Shown here: in pieces, positions 30,027-38,097 of the stretch
Numbering within the stretch: position 1 is the first letter of the stretch
How the letters are laid out: each line of letters starts with the position of its first letter
IMG/VR virus record: IMGVR_UViG_3300032246_001650
Span: 1 to 53,245 of that record
Origin: a virus
Strand: one strand, 5' to 3'
DNA length: 53,245 nucleotides
Translations under genes and position numbers: made by a program
Notes under the pieces: model-generated
What the model was told of the DNA's origin: nothing
The model's input: only the letters and a program-made list of their open reading frames with translations
Databases searched by the model: none

Positions 30027-30362
30027 ATGAAAGATTTTATACTATTTGAAGAAGCATTAGAGTTAAAGCAACTTGGATTTGACGAACCTTGTTTTACTGT
30101 CTACAACAATAGTAATTTAGTTAATTGGTGGGAAGACGCTGAACCTGTAAATAATAGTCAAATAGTTGAAGGATTTATCACAGCACCAACCTACTCACAA
30201 GCATTTAGATGGTTTAGAGAGAAGTACGATTTATTTATAAGCATTTTCCATTATGAAAATGGTTACTCTATAAACGATTTAAGAAGATTTGATACCTACG
30301 AAGAAGCAGAACTTGCTTGTCTCAAGAAGTTAATTGAAATAGTAAAAGAAAATGCAAACTGA
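30027..30362 (+). CDS. Conserved Bacteroidota phage-type protein, 111 aa
   Basis: EEALELKQLGFDEPCFTVYNN, APTYSQAFRWFREKYDLF and TYEEAELACLKKLIEIVK are a pattern I recognise from many Bacteroidota phage and prophage ORFs without function. Overlaps the next gene by 11 nt. Confidence 0.75.
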   Translation: MKDFILFEEALELKQLGFDEPCFTVYNNSNLVNWWEDAEPVNNSQIVEGFITAPTYSQAFRWFREKYDLFISIFHYENGYSINDLRRFDTYEEAELACLKKLIEIVKENAN

Positions 30363-30624
30363 TCTAATCACCTTAGATGATGAGATGTATCAACAGCTTA
30401 AATCCATGTGGCAAAGCAAGGATGATGGTGATAAGGCCTTATTTAAAGGTATTATTGTAAATCAACTTAACCATAAGGATCTACTAACAGAATATTATGC
30501 TCATTTATTAGTTGGTGTTATACACCCATCATTAACAAACCAAGAACATTGGATTATGAAAAGATTTAATTTACAAATGAAATTATGGAGCCAAGGAATT
30601 ACACCCAAGACGCTATCAATATAA
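30352..30624 (+). CDS. Hypothetical protein with SxDxxxxxLxxxII unit, 90 aa
   Basis: LDDEMYQQLKSMWQSKDDGDKALFKGIIVNQLNHKDLLTEYY. This helical unit recurs at 30882, in the middle of the 33593 protein and at 36120. Function unknown. Confidence 0.6.
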   Translation: MQTDLITLDDEMYQQLKSMWQSKDDGDKALFKGIIVNQLNHKDLLTEYYAHLLVGVIHPSLTNQEHWIMKRFNLQMKLWSQGITPKTLSI

Positions 30625-30782
30625 TTAAAAAATGCCCCCAATGTATGGCATCTGTTAAACAAAAACCATGTGATGACTATCAAGCGCGGTTTGGAGCGTT
30701 TATACGCGTTAGACATGGTATTATAACCACTAACTTGATTGATTGGGCAACTGTGGCGCAAACCATAAACTCTCAATTATAA
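30585..30782 (+). CDS. Small protein, 65 aa
   Basis: Overlaps the previous gene by 40 nt. CPQCMASVKQKPC could bind zinc. The overlap and lack of a strong start signal lower confidence. Confidence 0.4.
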   Translation: MEPRNYTQDAINIIKKCPQCMASVKQKPCDDYQARFGAFIRVRHGIITTNLIDWATVAQTINSQL

Positions 30783-30881
30783 ACAAATATAGTAAATATT
30801 TGGTTAGTTTCAATAGACGGTATATGTGGTATATGTGTATATACGGATAGATAGATAATAGTAGGGCAAGCAAACTTTGCA

Positions 30882-31178
30882 ATGGATAAAGGATTAGTTA
30901 TAGATGCAACAATGTGGGCTCAATTAGAAGAAATGTTTTTCTATGGAACTAAAGAAGATGTTCATCTAGCTGTAGGTATTATTGCTGAATGTGAACTTGA
31001 AAGTTTTGGTCCAATAGGATGTTGGTATATGAAACAAATTCATGATTATGTTTTAAGTAGTGAATTTGAAAATGATGTTCATATTTTTATAATTAGGACT
31101 GTCCAATGGCTTAAAGATACAGAAGCTTGGAAGAAGATGCGTAAAGAGGAAGAACTGGTTTGGCCTCCGAGGATGTAG
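30882..31178 (+). CDS. Hypothetical protein with the recurrent helical unit, 98 aa
   Basis: MWAQLEEMFFYGTKEDVHLAVGIIAECELESFGPIGCWYMKQI matches the unit in the 30352, 33593 and 36120 products. The next promoter is embedded in its last codons. Confidence 0.6.
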   Translation: MDKGLVIDATMWAQLEEMFFYGTKEDVHLAVGIIAECELESFGPIGCWYMKQIHDYVLSSEFENDVHIFIIRTVQWLKDTEAWKKMRKEEELVWPPRM

Positions 31179-31190
31179 ATGCTATATTTA
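31159..31190 (+). promoter_or_regulatory. Phage promoter overlapping a coding end
   Basis: TTTGGC at 31159, TGCTATATTTA at 31180. Confidence 0.7.
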
Positions 31191-31214
31191 TGTCATAATA
31201 AAGAAATAAAGGTT

Positions 31215-32030
31215 ATGCAAAACGTAGAAATTAAAAGAAAAAAAGGTCGTCCAAGTACTAAAAATGTAACTTACACTCCATCATTGATCGACTTTTCAAA
31301 AGTAACTAAACTGAATAGATTAGATATCGATCCTAGAATGATGAACACCTTCAAATCAGGATTAAAAATTGATCATTTGATTTCACATGAAGGAGGTATT
31401 CCAGCCGCAACTAACATTATGATGATTGGTGATCCAGGAGTTGGTAAAACAACTGTATTGTTAGATGTTTTAGCATCTGCTCAAAATAAAGGAGCTAAAT
31501 GTTTGTTTATTTCTGGTGAAATGGGTAAAAAACAAATGTTTAAATACACTCAAAGATTCCCACAATTTGGTGTTATTAATACTTTGTTTATGCAAGATTA
31601 TTTAGAGTTCAATACTAAAGATGTTATTGAACAAGTTTTGGATGGTGGTTATGATATCGTTTTGATTGATAGTGCTGCCGAAATTATTGATGGTGTTAGA
31701 GACGATAATAATTGGGATCGTAAAATGGCTGAATCATGGTTAGTTGATGTTTGTTCTAAAAACAATAAAGGCGAAAATAAATCAAAGGCTTATACTTCGT
31801 TTTTATTAATTCAACAAGTTACTAAATCAGGTGTATTTGCCGGTTCTAATAAATTGAAACACTTAACTGATGCAATGGGTGAAATGAGAAGAGAAGCAGA
31901 AAGAGATGGTGGTGCTACTTATATTAATTTCACCAAAAACAGAAATGGTGTTGTAGACACTAAAATGTATTATGAATTGAGTAATAATAAAATTATTTAC
32001 GGTTCTGTAGTAATTAATAAGGAGGCTTAA
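31215..32030 (+). CDS. RecA/KaiC-like ATPase (RadA- or DnaB-type fold)
   Basis: 271 aa from the AGGTTATG start. Walker A GDPGVGKTT at 72-80, then CLFISGEMGKKQMFKYTQRFPQF (RadA-like), Walker B VLIDSAAEIIDG, and sensor-like LLIQQVTKSGVFAGSNKLKHL-DAMGEM. A KKGRPS AT-hook-like patch lies at 9-14. Could be a recombination mediator or helicase-type protein. Family within the RecA superfamily is uncertain. Confidence 0.85.
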   Translation: MQNVEIKRKKGRPSTKNVTYTPSLIDFSKVTKLNRLDIDPRMMNTFKSGLKIDHLISHEGGIPAATNIMMIGDPGVGKTTVLLDVLASAQNKGAKCLFISGEMGKKQMFKYTQRFPQFGVINTLFMQDYLEFNTKDVIEQVLDGGYDIVLIDSAAEIIDGVRDDNNWDRKMAESWLVDVCSKNNKGENKSKAYTSFLLIQQVTKSGVFAGSNKLKHLTDAMGEMRREAERDGGATYINFTKNRNGVVDTKMYYELSNNKIIYGSVVINKEA

Positions 32031-32034
32031 TCTG

Positions 32035-32066
32035 TTTGGCCTCCCAAATTTCCAATGTTATATTTA
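32035..32066 (+). promoter_or_regulatory. Phage promoter
   Basis: TTTGGC at 32035, TGTTATATTTA at 32056. Confidence 0.75.
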
Positions 32067-32082
32067 TGTCATAATAAAGGTT

Positions 32083-32319
32083 ATGAAAAACGATATAAAC
32101 ACTACAATCAAACAATTTTTAAAAATTACTTTCCCTAAACAATTTATTTACTACAACAATCCAAAATCAATCAAAATTCAATTACCAAATTCAATTTCCG
32201 AATCTTTAATTACTTTTTTACAATCTCAAAATATTGAATTTACTTCTACCCAACCCGAATATATTATTAAAAATTTGTTTTATATAAAAAATATGACTCA
32301 AATTGTAATTAAAAAATAA
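32083..32319 (+). CDS. Hypothetical protein, 78 aa
   Basis: MKNDINTTIKQFLKITFPKQFIYYNNPKSIKIQL; Ile/Asn/Lys-rich, alpha/beta. AGGTTATG start. Function unknown. Confidence 0.55.
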   Translation: MKNDINTTIKQFLKITFPKQFIYYNNPKSIKIQLPNSISESLITFLQSQNIEFTSTQPEYIIKNLFYIKNMTQIVIKK

Positions 32320-32352
32320 AACATTATATTAATCAAATAAATAATAAAAGTT

Positions 32353-33528
32353 ATGAGTAAAAAAGATCTTATTTCAATCAACGTAAACGAACTTAAAGAA
32401 TTTTTAGGCCACATTATTTCAAATAATCAATTTTTGCAATCTCAGGGTAAGTCACCTGTTAGTGTAGAGGTTATTGGTGAAAGTGGTATTGGTAAAACAT
32501 CTGCTATTATTCAATTAGCAAAAGAACAAAATTTAAATTTTGTTAAACTAAACTTAGCCCAAATTGAAGAAATTGGTGACTTGGTAGGTTTTCCAATTCG
32601 TCAATTTGAAGTAGAAATGAATAATGAAAAAACTTGGGTTGACGAACATGCTTTTGATGAGTATATGAAACTTGGTTATAATTCAACTGGTTTGAATCGT
32701 ATGAGTTATTGTCCGCCTGAATGGATTTCTGGTAAAGAAGAAGGTGGTATTCTATTATTGGATGACTGGAATAGAGCTGATGTTAGGTTTATTCAAGCTG
32801 TAATGGAACTAATTGATAGACAACAATATATTAGTTGGACATTGCCTAAAAATTGGCATATTATTTTAACTGCCAATCCTGATAATGGAGATTATTTAGT
32901 TAATAGTATCGATAATGCTCAAAAAACTCGATTTATTAGTGTTCAATTAAAATATGATATTGATTGTTGGGCTAAATGGGCTGAGGAGAACCATATTGAT
33001 GGTAGATGTATTAACTTCTTATTAATGCATCCAGAATTAGTTACTACTGAAGTAAATAGTAGAAGTGTATCTATGTTCTTTAATAGTATTTCATCTATTA
33101 AATCGTTTGATGAGAGTTTACCTTTGATTCAGATGATTGGAGAGGGTTCAGTTGGTTCTGAGTTTAGTAGTTTGTTTACTATGTTTATTAATAATAAACT
33201 AGATAAAATGATTACTCCTGAGAATATTATGAAACAGGATGAAAAGTATGTTACTAATACTTTAAAGTCTTTAGTTGGTAAAGATAGTAAATATAGAGCA
33301 GATATTGCATCTACTTTATCTACTAGGATTGTAAACTATTTAGATATTTTTGCTAAGAATAATCATGTTGAGAAAGATATTATTGATAGAATCTCAACTT
33401 TAGTAACTGAGGAAATTTTTACAACCGATATTTGTTATAATATGGTTAAATCTATTTATAATAATAATATGAATAAATTTAAACCTATGATTATGAATAA
33501 AGATTTGGTTAAATATATAATGAAATAA
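32353..33528 (+). CDS. MoxR-type AAA+ ATPase
   Basis: 391 aa. Walker A GESGIGKTS at 42-50; Walker B with GGILLLDDWNRAD at 131-143; sensor 1 HIILTANPDNGDY; arginine/sensor region KTRFISVQL. MoxR ATPases work with VWA-domain partners to remodel or activate protein complexes. A VWA protein lies 1.2 kb downstream, supporting a functional pair. Confidence 0.87.
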   Translation: MSKKDLISINVNELKEFLGHIISNNQFLQSQGKSPVSVEVIGESGIGKTSAIIQLAKEQNLNFVKLNLAQIEEIGDLVGFPIRQFEVEMNNEKTWVDEHAFDEYMKLGYNSTGLNRMSYCPPEWISGKEEGGILLLDDWNRADVRFIQAVMELIDRQQYISWTLPKNWHIILTANPDNGDYLVNSIDNAQKTRFISVQLKYDIDCWAKWAEENHIDGRCINFLLMHPELVTTEVNSRSVSMFFNSISSIKSFDESLPLIQMIGEGSVGSEFSSLFTMFINNKLDKMITPENIMKQDEKYVTNTLKSLVGKDSKYRADIASTLSTRIVNYLDIFAKNNHVEKDIIDRISTLVTEEIFTTDICYNMVKSIYNNNMNKFKPMIMNKDLVKYIMK

Positions 33529-33539
33529 GATCGACATTG

Positions 33540-33575
33540 GGGGTTTGGCTATCCAAATCCCCTTTGTTATATTAA
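33540..33575 (+). promoter_or_regulatory. Terminator-promoter hybrid
   Basis: GGGGTTTGG (33540-33548) pairs with CCAAATCCC (33553-33561, one G-T) around CTAT, followed by TTTG and the box TGTTATATTAA (~33565). Confidence 0.75.
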
Positions 33576-33592
33576 AATAAATAATAAAAGTT

Positions 33593-34696
33593 ATGATAGT
33601 AAAAAATAGTATTTCTCCTAGATTCTCCCGTTATAATAATCATGGGTATTTTTATCTTTCTTATAATGATGTTGATAGTTATAATTTTTATAATGAGGAA
33701 GAGTTAGAATTTCATAAAAATAAATTAGTTACTCTTTTAAATAATGAAGGGAAAGGAACAATAAAAAAAGTTCTTTATGTAGGTAAAGCCTCAAATATTC
33801 CTCGTCATAAAATCAAAGCATTCATTTCAGAGAATAAAATCAAAAAAACATCCTTAATTGAAAGTTCAGATACTGTCATCTTTGATAAAAAAGTTATTAA
33901 AGATGTTTATGATTGGTTTAATAAATCTGTTGAAAAAAAAGTAGCTATTGTGCCTCTTACACAAAAAATAATAGATGGCATGCTTCAAAATAATAAAGAG
34001 TTTGCTCAAACCACCGGTAGAAATAGTAGTACTCCTGATTTGAGAAATAAATTTAAAAATAAAGAAAATGTTGTTATATATGAGCAGGAGTATAATAATC
34101 TTACTTTACAAGCTCAAGCTATTTTTGGTAATTTAAATTGGGAAAATTATTATGAACAATCTAATTACCGTGTTAAAAATTTAAGAGAAATTTATGAAAC
34201 ACTTGAATATTATTTTAAAAATCCCCACGGTAATGTTATTTGGGATGATGTTGTTTTAGATACTCTTAATAATGATGGTATTGATTTAAATGAAGAGTAT
34301 TTAAGTACATTAGATAGTATGTTCAATAGTGGAGATAAAGAACATATTCAATTAGCATTAGAAATGTTAAATAATGTTAATTTAGAAAAACATGGTTTAA
34401 CAGTAGCTCTTCTTTTAAACAAATATAAAGACACTTCAGGACTAAGTAAAAGTAATAGTAGTAATAATGCTTTTAGAACTTTAGATCGTTATTTCTTAAA
34501 TAAAGAAATTGATTGGAGAAGTGATTATAGACATTTTAGTGCTGGTTTATATAAAAACTATTCTAATAATACAGAACAAAAAGAAATAATTGAAAAATTT
34601 GTTTTAGAAAATATTAACACATACTTAAATGACTTTAAAGGAGGAGTTATAAGTATACAAATAGATAATTTTGAAATTAGTTTAAAAAACAAATAA
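33593..34696 (+). CDS. Hypothetical protein, 367 aa
   Basis: Lies between the MoxR and VWA genes. KKVLYVGKASNIPRHKIKAF near residues 62-80 faintly recalls the YIG half of GIY-YIG domains but lacks a matching GIY half. The middle carries the recurrent unit LDSMFNSGDKEHIQLALEMLNNVNLEKHG seen in three other proteins. Probably connected with the ATPase/VWA module, by position only. Confidence 0.65.
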   Translation: MIVKNSISPRFSRYNNHGYFYLSYNDVDSYNFYNEEELEFHKNKLVTLLNNEGKGTIKKVLYVGKASNIPRHKIKAFISENKIKKTSLIESSDTVIFDKKVIKDVYDWFNKSVEKKVAIVPLTQKIIDGMLQNNKEFAQTTGRNSSTPDLRNKFKNKENVVIYEQEYNNLTLQAQAIFGNLNWENYYEQSNYRVKNLREIYETLEYYFKNPHGNVIWDDVVLDTLNNDGIDLNEEYLSTLDSMFNSGDKEHIQLALEMLNNVNLEKHGLTVALLLNKYKDTSGLSKSNSSNNAFRTLDRYFLNKEIDWRSDYRHFSAGLYKNYSNNTEQKEIIEKFVLENINTYLNDFKGGVISIQIDNFEISLKNK

Positions 34697-34702
34697 CAGA
34701 TT

Positions 34703-34733
34703 TGGCCTTTGGGCCATTTTTTGTTATATTAAT
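34703..34733 (+). promoter_or_regulatory. Terminator-promoter hybrid
   Basis: TGGCC (34703-34707) and GGCCA (34712-34716) form a short hairpin followed by six T, which run into TGTTATATTAA at 34722; TTTGGC starts at 34701. Confidence 0.68.
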
Positions 34734-34744
34734 ATAAATAGGTT

Positions 34745-35920
34745 ATGAATAATACATACGAAGAAATTGCTAAGTGTTCTAAGCAACTAATGCTTAAAGA
34801 ACCATTTTATGGTTTGTTTTTAATAGGTCTAAATAAAGAATTAGATAAAAGTATTTTAACAGCTTGTGTTACTCCTGATAAGATTAATGTTAAATTAAAA
34901 GTTAATCCTGATTTTTGGAATACATTAGATGATAAAACTAAATTAGGAGTATTAAAACATGAATTGCTCCATATTTGTTTTTTCCATTTAATTAATTGGG
35001 ATCGTTTTGAGAATAAGAAAATATATAATATGGCTGCTGATTTAGAAATCAACCAGTATATTAATAACGATATGAAAGGAGATATGTGGGATGGTTTAGA
35101 AATTTTTAATTCTCCATTTAAAGAACTTAATTTAAAAGAAAGACAAGGTACAGAGTATTATTATAAGGCCTTAATGCAAGATATTCAGGATAATCCAGAA
35201 GGAGATATAGCTAAAATGGCTAATGATAATGGTTTTGAGATGGATTTAGAAGGATTGATGGAGGGTATGAGTGAGGCAGAAAAGAAATTAATTGCTAAAC
35301 AAATTGATCACCAATTAAAAGAAATTGCAGAGAATAATAAAGGTAAAGGTAGAGGATTTGTACCAGGTGAAATGCAAGATTATATTGATAGTTTATTTGA
35401 AATTGTTGAACCTGTTATTGATTGGAAATCATATTTAAGACGTTTTAATAGTATGTCTACTATGATTTATACTAAAAAAACAAGACGTAAACCAAATAGA
35501 CGATTTGGAGTTGGTCCTGCTTTAAAAATTAAACAAAAGAAAAGAACATTAGTAGCTATTGATACTTCAGGTTCAGTTAGTAATGAAGATTTATTAGAAT
35601 TCTTTAATGAGATTTACCACATATATAAATCAGGTACTTATGTTGATATTATAGAATGTGATGCTTGTATTCAAAGAGTATATGAGTATAAAGGTGAAAG
35701 AAATGAAATTAAAGTACAAGGTAGAGGTGGTACTGATTTTGAACCAGTAATGGTTTATTTAGCCGAAAATAAAGATAAATATGCTAATTTAATTTATTTA
35801 ACTGATGGTGAATGTACTGCTCCTAATACTCAACCAATGAAACCTATGTTATGGGTTCATAGCTCAGGCCATAATATAAATGAATCATTACCTGGTGCTA
35901 AAATTAGAATTATAAGGTAA
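34745..35920 (+). CDS. VWA domain protein with HExxH metallopeptidase-like region (DUF2201-like)
   Basis: 391 aa. HELLH at 72-76 within LGVLKHELLHICFFH is a zinc-binding HExxH. The C-terminal third is a VWA domain with MIDAS DTSGS (VAIDTSGSVSNEDLLEF), the later GRGGTDFEPV threonine and LIYLTDGE. Proteins with both features are the usual partners of MoxR-type ATPases such as the one at 32353. Confidence 0.85.
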   Translation: MNNTYEEIAKCSKQLMLKEPFYGLFLIGLNKELDKSILTACVTPDKINVKLKVNPDFWNTLDDKTKLGVLKHELLHICFFHLINWDRFENKKIYNMAADLEINQYINNDMKGDMWDGLEIFNSPFKELNLKERQGTEYYYKALMQDIQDNPEGDIAKMANDNGFEMDLEGLMEGMSEAEKKLIAKQIDHQLKEIAENNKGKGRGFVPGEMQDYIDSLFEIVEPVIDWKSYLRRFNSMSTMIYTKKTRRKPNRRFGVGPALKIKQKKRTLVAIDTSGSVSNEDLLEFFNEIYHIYKSGTYVDIIECDACIQRVYEYKGERNEIKVQGRGGTDFEPVMVYLAENKDKYANLIYLTDGECTAPNTQPMKPMLWVHSSGHNINESLPGAKIRIIR

Positions 35921-36139
35921 ATGGAAGATAAATACTTTGGTAAAACAAAAGAAGAATTTATTGATTTTATAACTGATATGCTTATGACAGATAATGCTTT
36001 AGCTAATAATATATTAAATGAATATTTTAGTGATGAAACAACAGAATGTTGGAATTTTAGAACCTCTATTGTTGTTGAATATTATATTAAAAAACAAAAA
36101 AAAGAAAAAAAAAAAATAAATGGAAAAATTTATAATTGA
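35921..36139 (+). CDS. Small acidic protein, 72 aa
   Basis: Starts on the base after the previous stop. FIDFITDMLMTDNALANNILNEYF, ending in a Lys run (KKQKKEKKK) that reflects an A-rich tract. Overlaps the next gene by 20 nt. Confidence 0.55.
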   Translation: MEDKYFGKTKEEFIDFITDMLMTDNALANNILNEYFSDETTECWNFRTSIVVEYYIKKQKKEKKKINGKIYN

Positions 36140-36578
36140 AAAAGAATTAGTTGATGGCTTTGCCGACGTCATTAAAAGTGCTGATAAAGATGGTATTAAA
36201 ATGGCCTTAGATATTATCTCTAATAGAGACACTGAACATAAAGAAAGTGAAAAAAACTTTCTAGAAATAATGAATAAAATCATTAAAGATACAGAGTTAT
36301 TTCCTGTAACTGAAGTATGGATTATTAAATTAGGAGGCCGTATTCTGACTTGTAAAGGCCAATCAGGATTCGTTTCAGAATCAGATGCTAAAAGACAATT
36401 GTCTCTCCATCTAACAAGACTAATAGGTTCTAAAAGTAAACATTATGATAATGAAAGTTACAGTCGTAGGTTTACTCCTTACCAAATTGCTTTGAGACGA
36501 ATTTTTAAATCAGGAAATGATTTGAGAAATTTTTTAATTAAAAATGGTTTAGTAGAAGTTGTTAGTATTAAATACTGA
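36120..36578 (+). CDS. Hypothetical protein with the recurrent helical unit, 152 aa
   Basis: GFADVIKSADKDGIKMALDIISNRDTEHKESEKNFLEI matches the unit of the 30352, 30882 and 33593 products. A second half (VTEVWIIKLGGRILTCKGQSGFVSESDAKRQL) looks like a separate small domain. Function unknown. Confidence 0.65.
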   Translation: MEKFIIEKELVDGFADVIKSADKDGIKMALDIISNRDTEHKESEKNFLEIMNKIIKDTELFPVTEVWIIKLGGRILTCKGQSGFVSESDAKRQLSLHLTRLIGSKSKHYDNESYSRRFTPYQIALRRIFKSGNDLRNFLIKNGLVEVVSIKY

Positions 36579-36579
36579 T

Positions 36580-37296
36580 ATGAAAGAAATAATAGAATTA
36601 AATAGATTACCTGGAAAATATGAGGATGTAATTCTACCAATGATGTTTACAAATCCTAAATTAACTTTAGGAGGCAGTTTAGCATTATATATTTTAGGTT
36701 TAATAAAGTATAATTTTTCAGGTCGCACTCCAGATATAGATTTTAGTTTAACTGAAGCTTTAGATGAAGAAGATTTGACTTGGTTAATGAATTTTTTTGA
36801 ATTAAAACCAGCATCCAAACCAGCATATGATAATGTGGAATTTAATACTGAGAATTTAATAGATCATGAATTAATTTTATTAGAAAAAGATATAGAAATA
36901 GATTTTATTAATTCAGATAGTAGTTGGGAAAAATATTTTAAAGTAGATATATTTAATAAAAATTATTTACCTAAAAAAGATTGGTTTGAATTAGATTATT
37001 TTGGAACTAAAATAAAAATGACTCACCCAAGTGTTATTTTTGCTGCTAAAATGAAATATGCTACTGATCTTAAAGTAGGTAAACAACGTAAACATTTTGA
37101 TGATATTCAAAATATAGATTGGGATAATTATTTTAAAACTATCAGACATATTAAAACAGAAAATGAACAATATAAAGAAATTAGTAGTGATGCTTCTATT
37201 CAAGATGTTTTTAGTTTTAGAATAAAAAAATACTATTTTGATCCAGTAATGGACATATATACACCTATTAGTAATTCTGTAGATTTGCCTTTTTAA
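36580..37296 (+). CDS. Nucleotidyltransferase-like protein (AbiEii/MNT-type)
   Basis: 238 aa from an ATG 1 nt after the previous stop. LTLGGSLALYILGLIKYNFSGRTPDIDFSL gives the GGSxAL and DxDF pattern of polymerase-beta-type nucleotidyltransferases, with IEIDFIN as a possible third acidic residue. Phage copies may be antitoxin- or modification-related. No partner toxin is evident. Confidence 0.65.
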   Translation: MKEIIELNRLPGKYEDVILPMMFTNPKLTLGGSLALYILGLIKYNFSGRTPDIDFSLTEALDEEDLTWLMNFFELKPASKPAYDNVEFNTENLIDHELILLEKDIEIDFINSDSSWEKYFKVDIFNKNYLPKKDWFELDYFGTKIKMTHPSVIFAAKMKYATDLKVGKQRKHFDDIQNIDWDNYFKTIRHIKTENEQYKEISSDASIQDVFSFRIKKYYFDPVMDIYTPISNSVDLPF

Positions 37297-37310
37297 TATA
37301 TTTATAACAT
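37294..37310 (+). promoter_or_regulatory. ATATTTATAAC box before a leaderless start
   Basis: ATATATTTATAACAT ends directly at the 37311 ATG. No TTTGGC at the expected spacing. Similar boxes precede the 51942, 45738, 41484 and 2619 starts. Confidence 0.4.
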
Positions 37311-37793
37311 ATGGCGAATATCGTACTTTTAAGTTGTACTAAATCAAAATTAGACAAACCAGCTCCAGCTAAAGATATGTATTCACCTTCTCCTATGTTC
37401 CAAAAAACAAAGGCGTATGGTGAAGCACTTAAGCCTGATAAAATGTTTATTTTATCTGCTAAATATGGTTTATTACCTATGGATAAACAGATTGAACCTT
37501 ATGATTTGACTTTGAAAACTATGAAAAAAGATGAAAAAGACAAATGGGGTGAAATGGTAAAACAACAAATGGGTAAAGCGGGAGTTAATCCTCAATCAGA
37601 TAAATTTACTTTTCTAACTGGTTCCGAATATATGAAACCTCTTGAATCATTTATTCCAGAAGGTAACATTGAAAAACCTATGGAAGGTAAGAGAATGGGT
37701 GAAAGATTATCTTGGTTAAACTCACAAGCTCAAAAATTAAAAGAATTTATTCAAAATTTAAAGAAAACTATTTATGAAATTATCCGCAAATAA
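37311..37793 (+). CDS. DUF6884-like protein
   Basis: 160 aa. VLLSCTKSKLDKPAPAKDMYSPSPMF, YGEAL, MFILSAKYGLLPMDKQIEPYDLTLKTM is the family pattern (CxKxK...SAKYGLL...PYDxTL). These proteins occur in phages and near nucleobase-modification genes, but their reaction is unknown. Confidence 0.75.
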   Translation: MANIVLLSCTKSKLDKPAPAKDMYSPSPMFQKTKAYGEALKPDKMFILSAKYGLLPMDKQIEPYDLTLKTMKKDEKDKWGEMVKQQMGKAGVNPQSDKFTFLTGSEYMKPLESFIPEGNIEKPMEGKRMGERLSWLNSQAQKLKEFIQNLKKTIYEIIRK

Positions 37794-38010
37794 TTTACAC
37801 GAGTACATTCAGCTATATTTAAACGATGTTGAAGACTATGATTCTTCAGAACAATACATGTTGGCTGAAAACGTACTTAATCCGGTTAAAAACCTTATAT
37901 TAGAGTCAAATACTGATCCTATGACAATGTTATTAGAAATGAGAAACGTGGCTAATAACGCTGATAAGGCGGTTATAGAAGACTTTATATTGTATTTAGG
38001 TAACGTTTAA
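37774..38010 (+). CDS. Small acidic protein, 78 aa
   Basis: Overlaps the DUF6884 gene by 20 nt. Helical (EYIQLYLNDVEDYDSSEQYMLAENVLNPVKNLI). Function unknown. Confidence 0.55.
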   Translation: MKLSANNLHEYIQLYLNDVEDYDSSEQYMLAENVLNPVKNLILESNTDPMTMLLEMRNVANNADKAVIEDFILYLGNV

Positions 38011-38039
38011 AAACCTCCCTTCACCTCTTTAACCTCTTG

Positions 38040-38071
38040 TTTGGCTCACCAGGAACCAAATGTTATATTTA
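38040..38071 (+). promoter_or_regulatory. Phage promoter
   Basis: TTTGGC at 38040, TGTTATATTTA at 38061, with ACCTCTTG upstream. Confidence 0.78.
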
Positions 38072-38097
38072 TGTCATAATAAAAAATAATAAGAGTT

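Noticed and set aside
33593-34696. GIY-YIG nuclease assignment for the 367-aa protein
   Set aside because: Only a YVGKASN-like half is visible; no GIY half at normal spacing and no catalytic Arg/Glu pattern.
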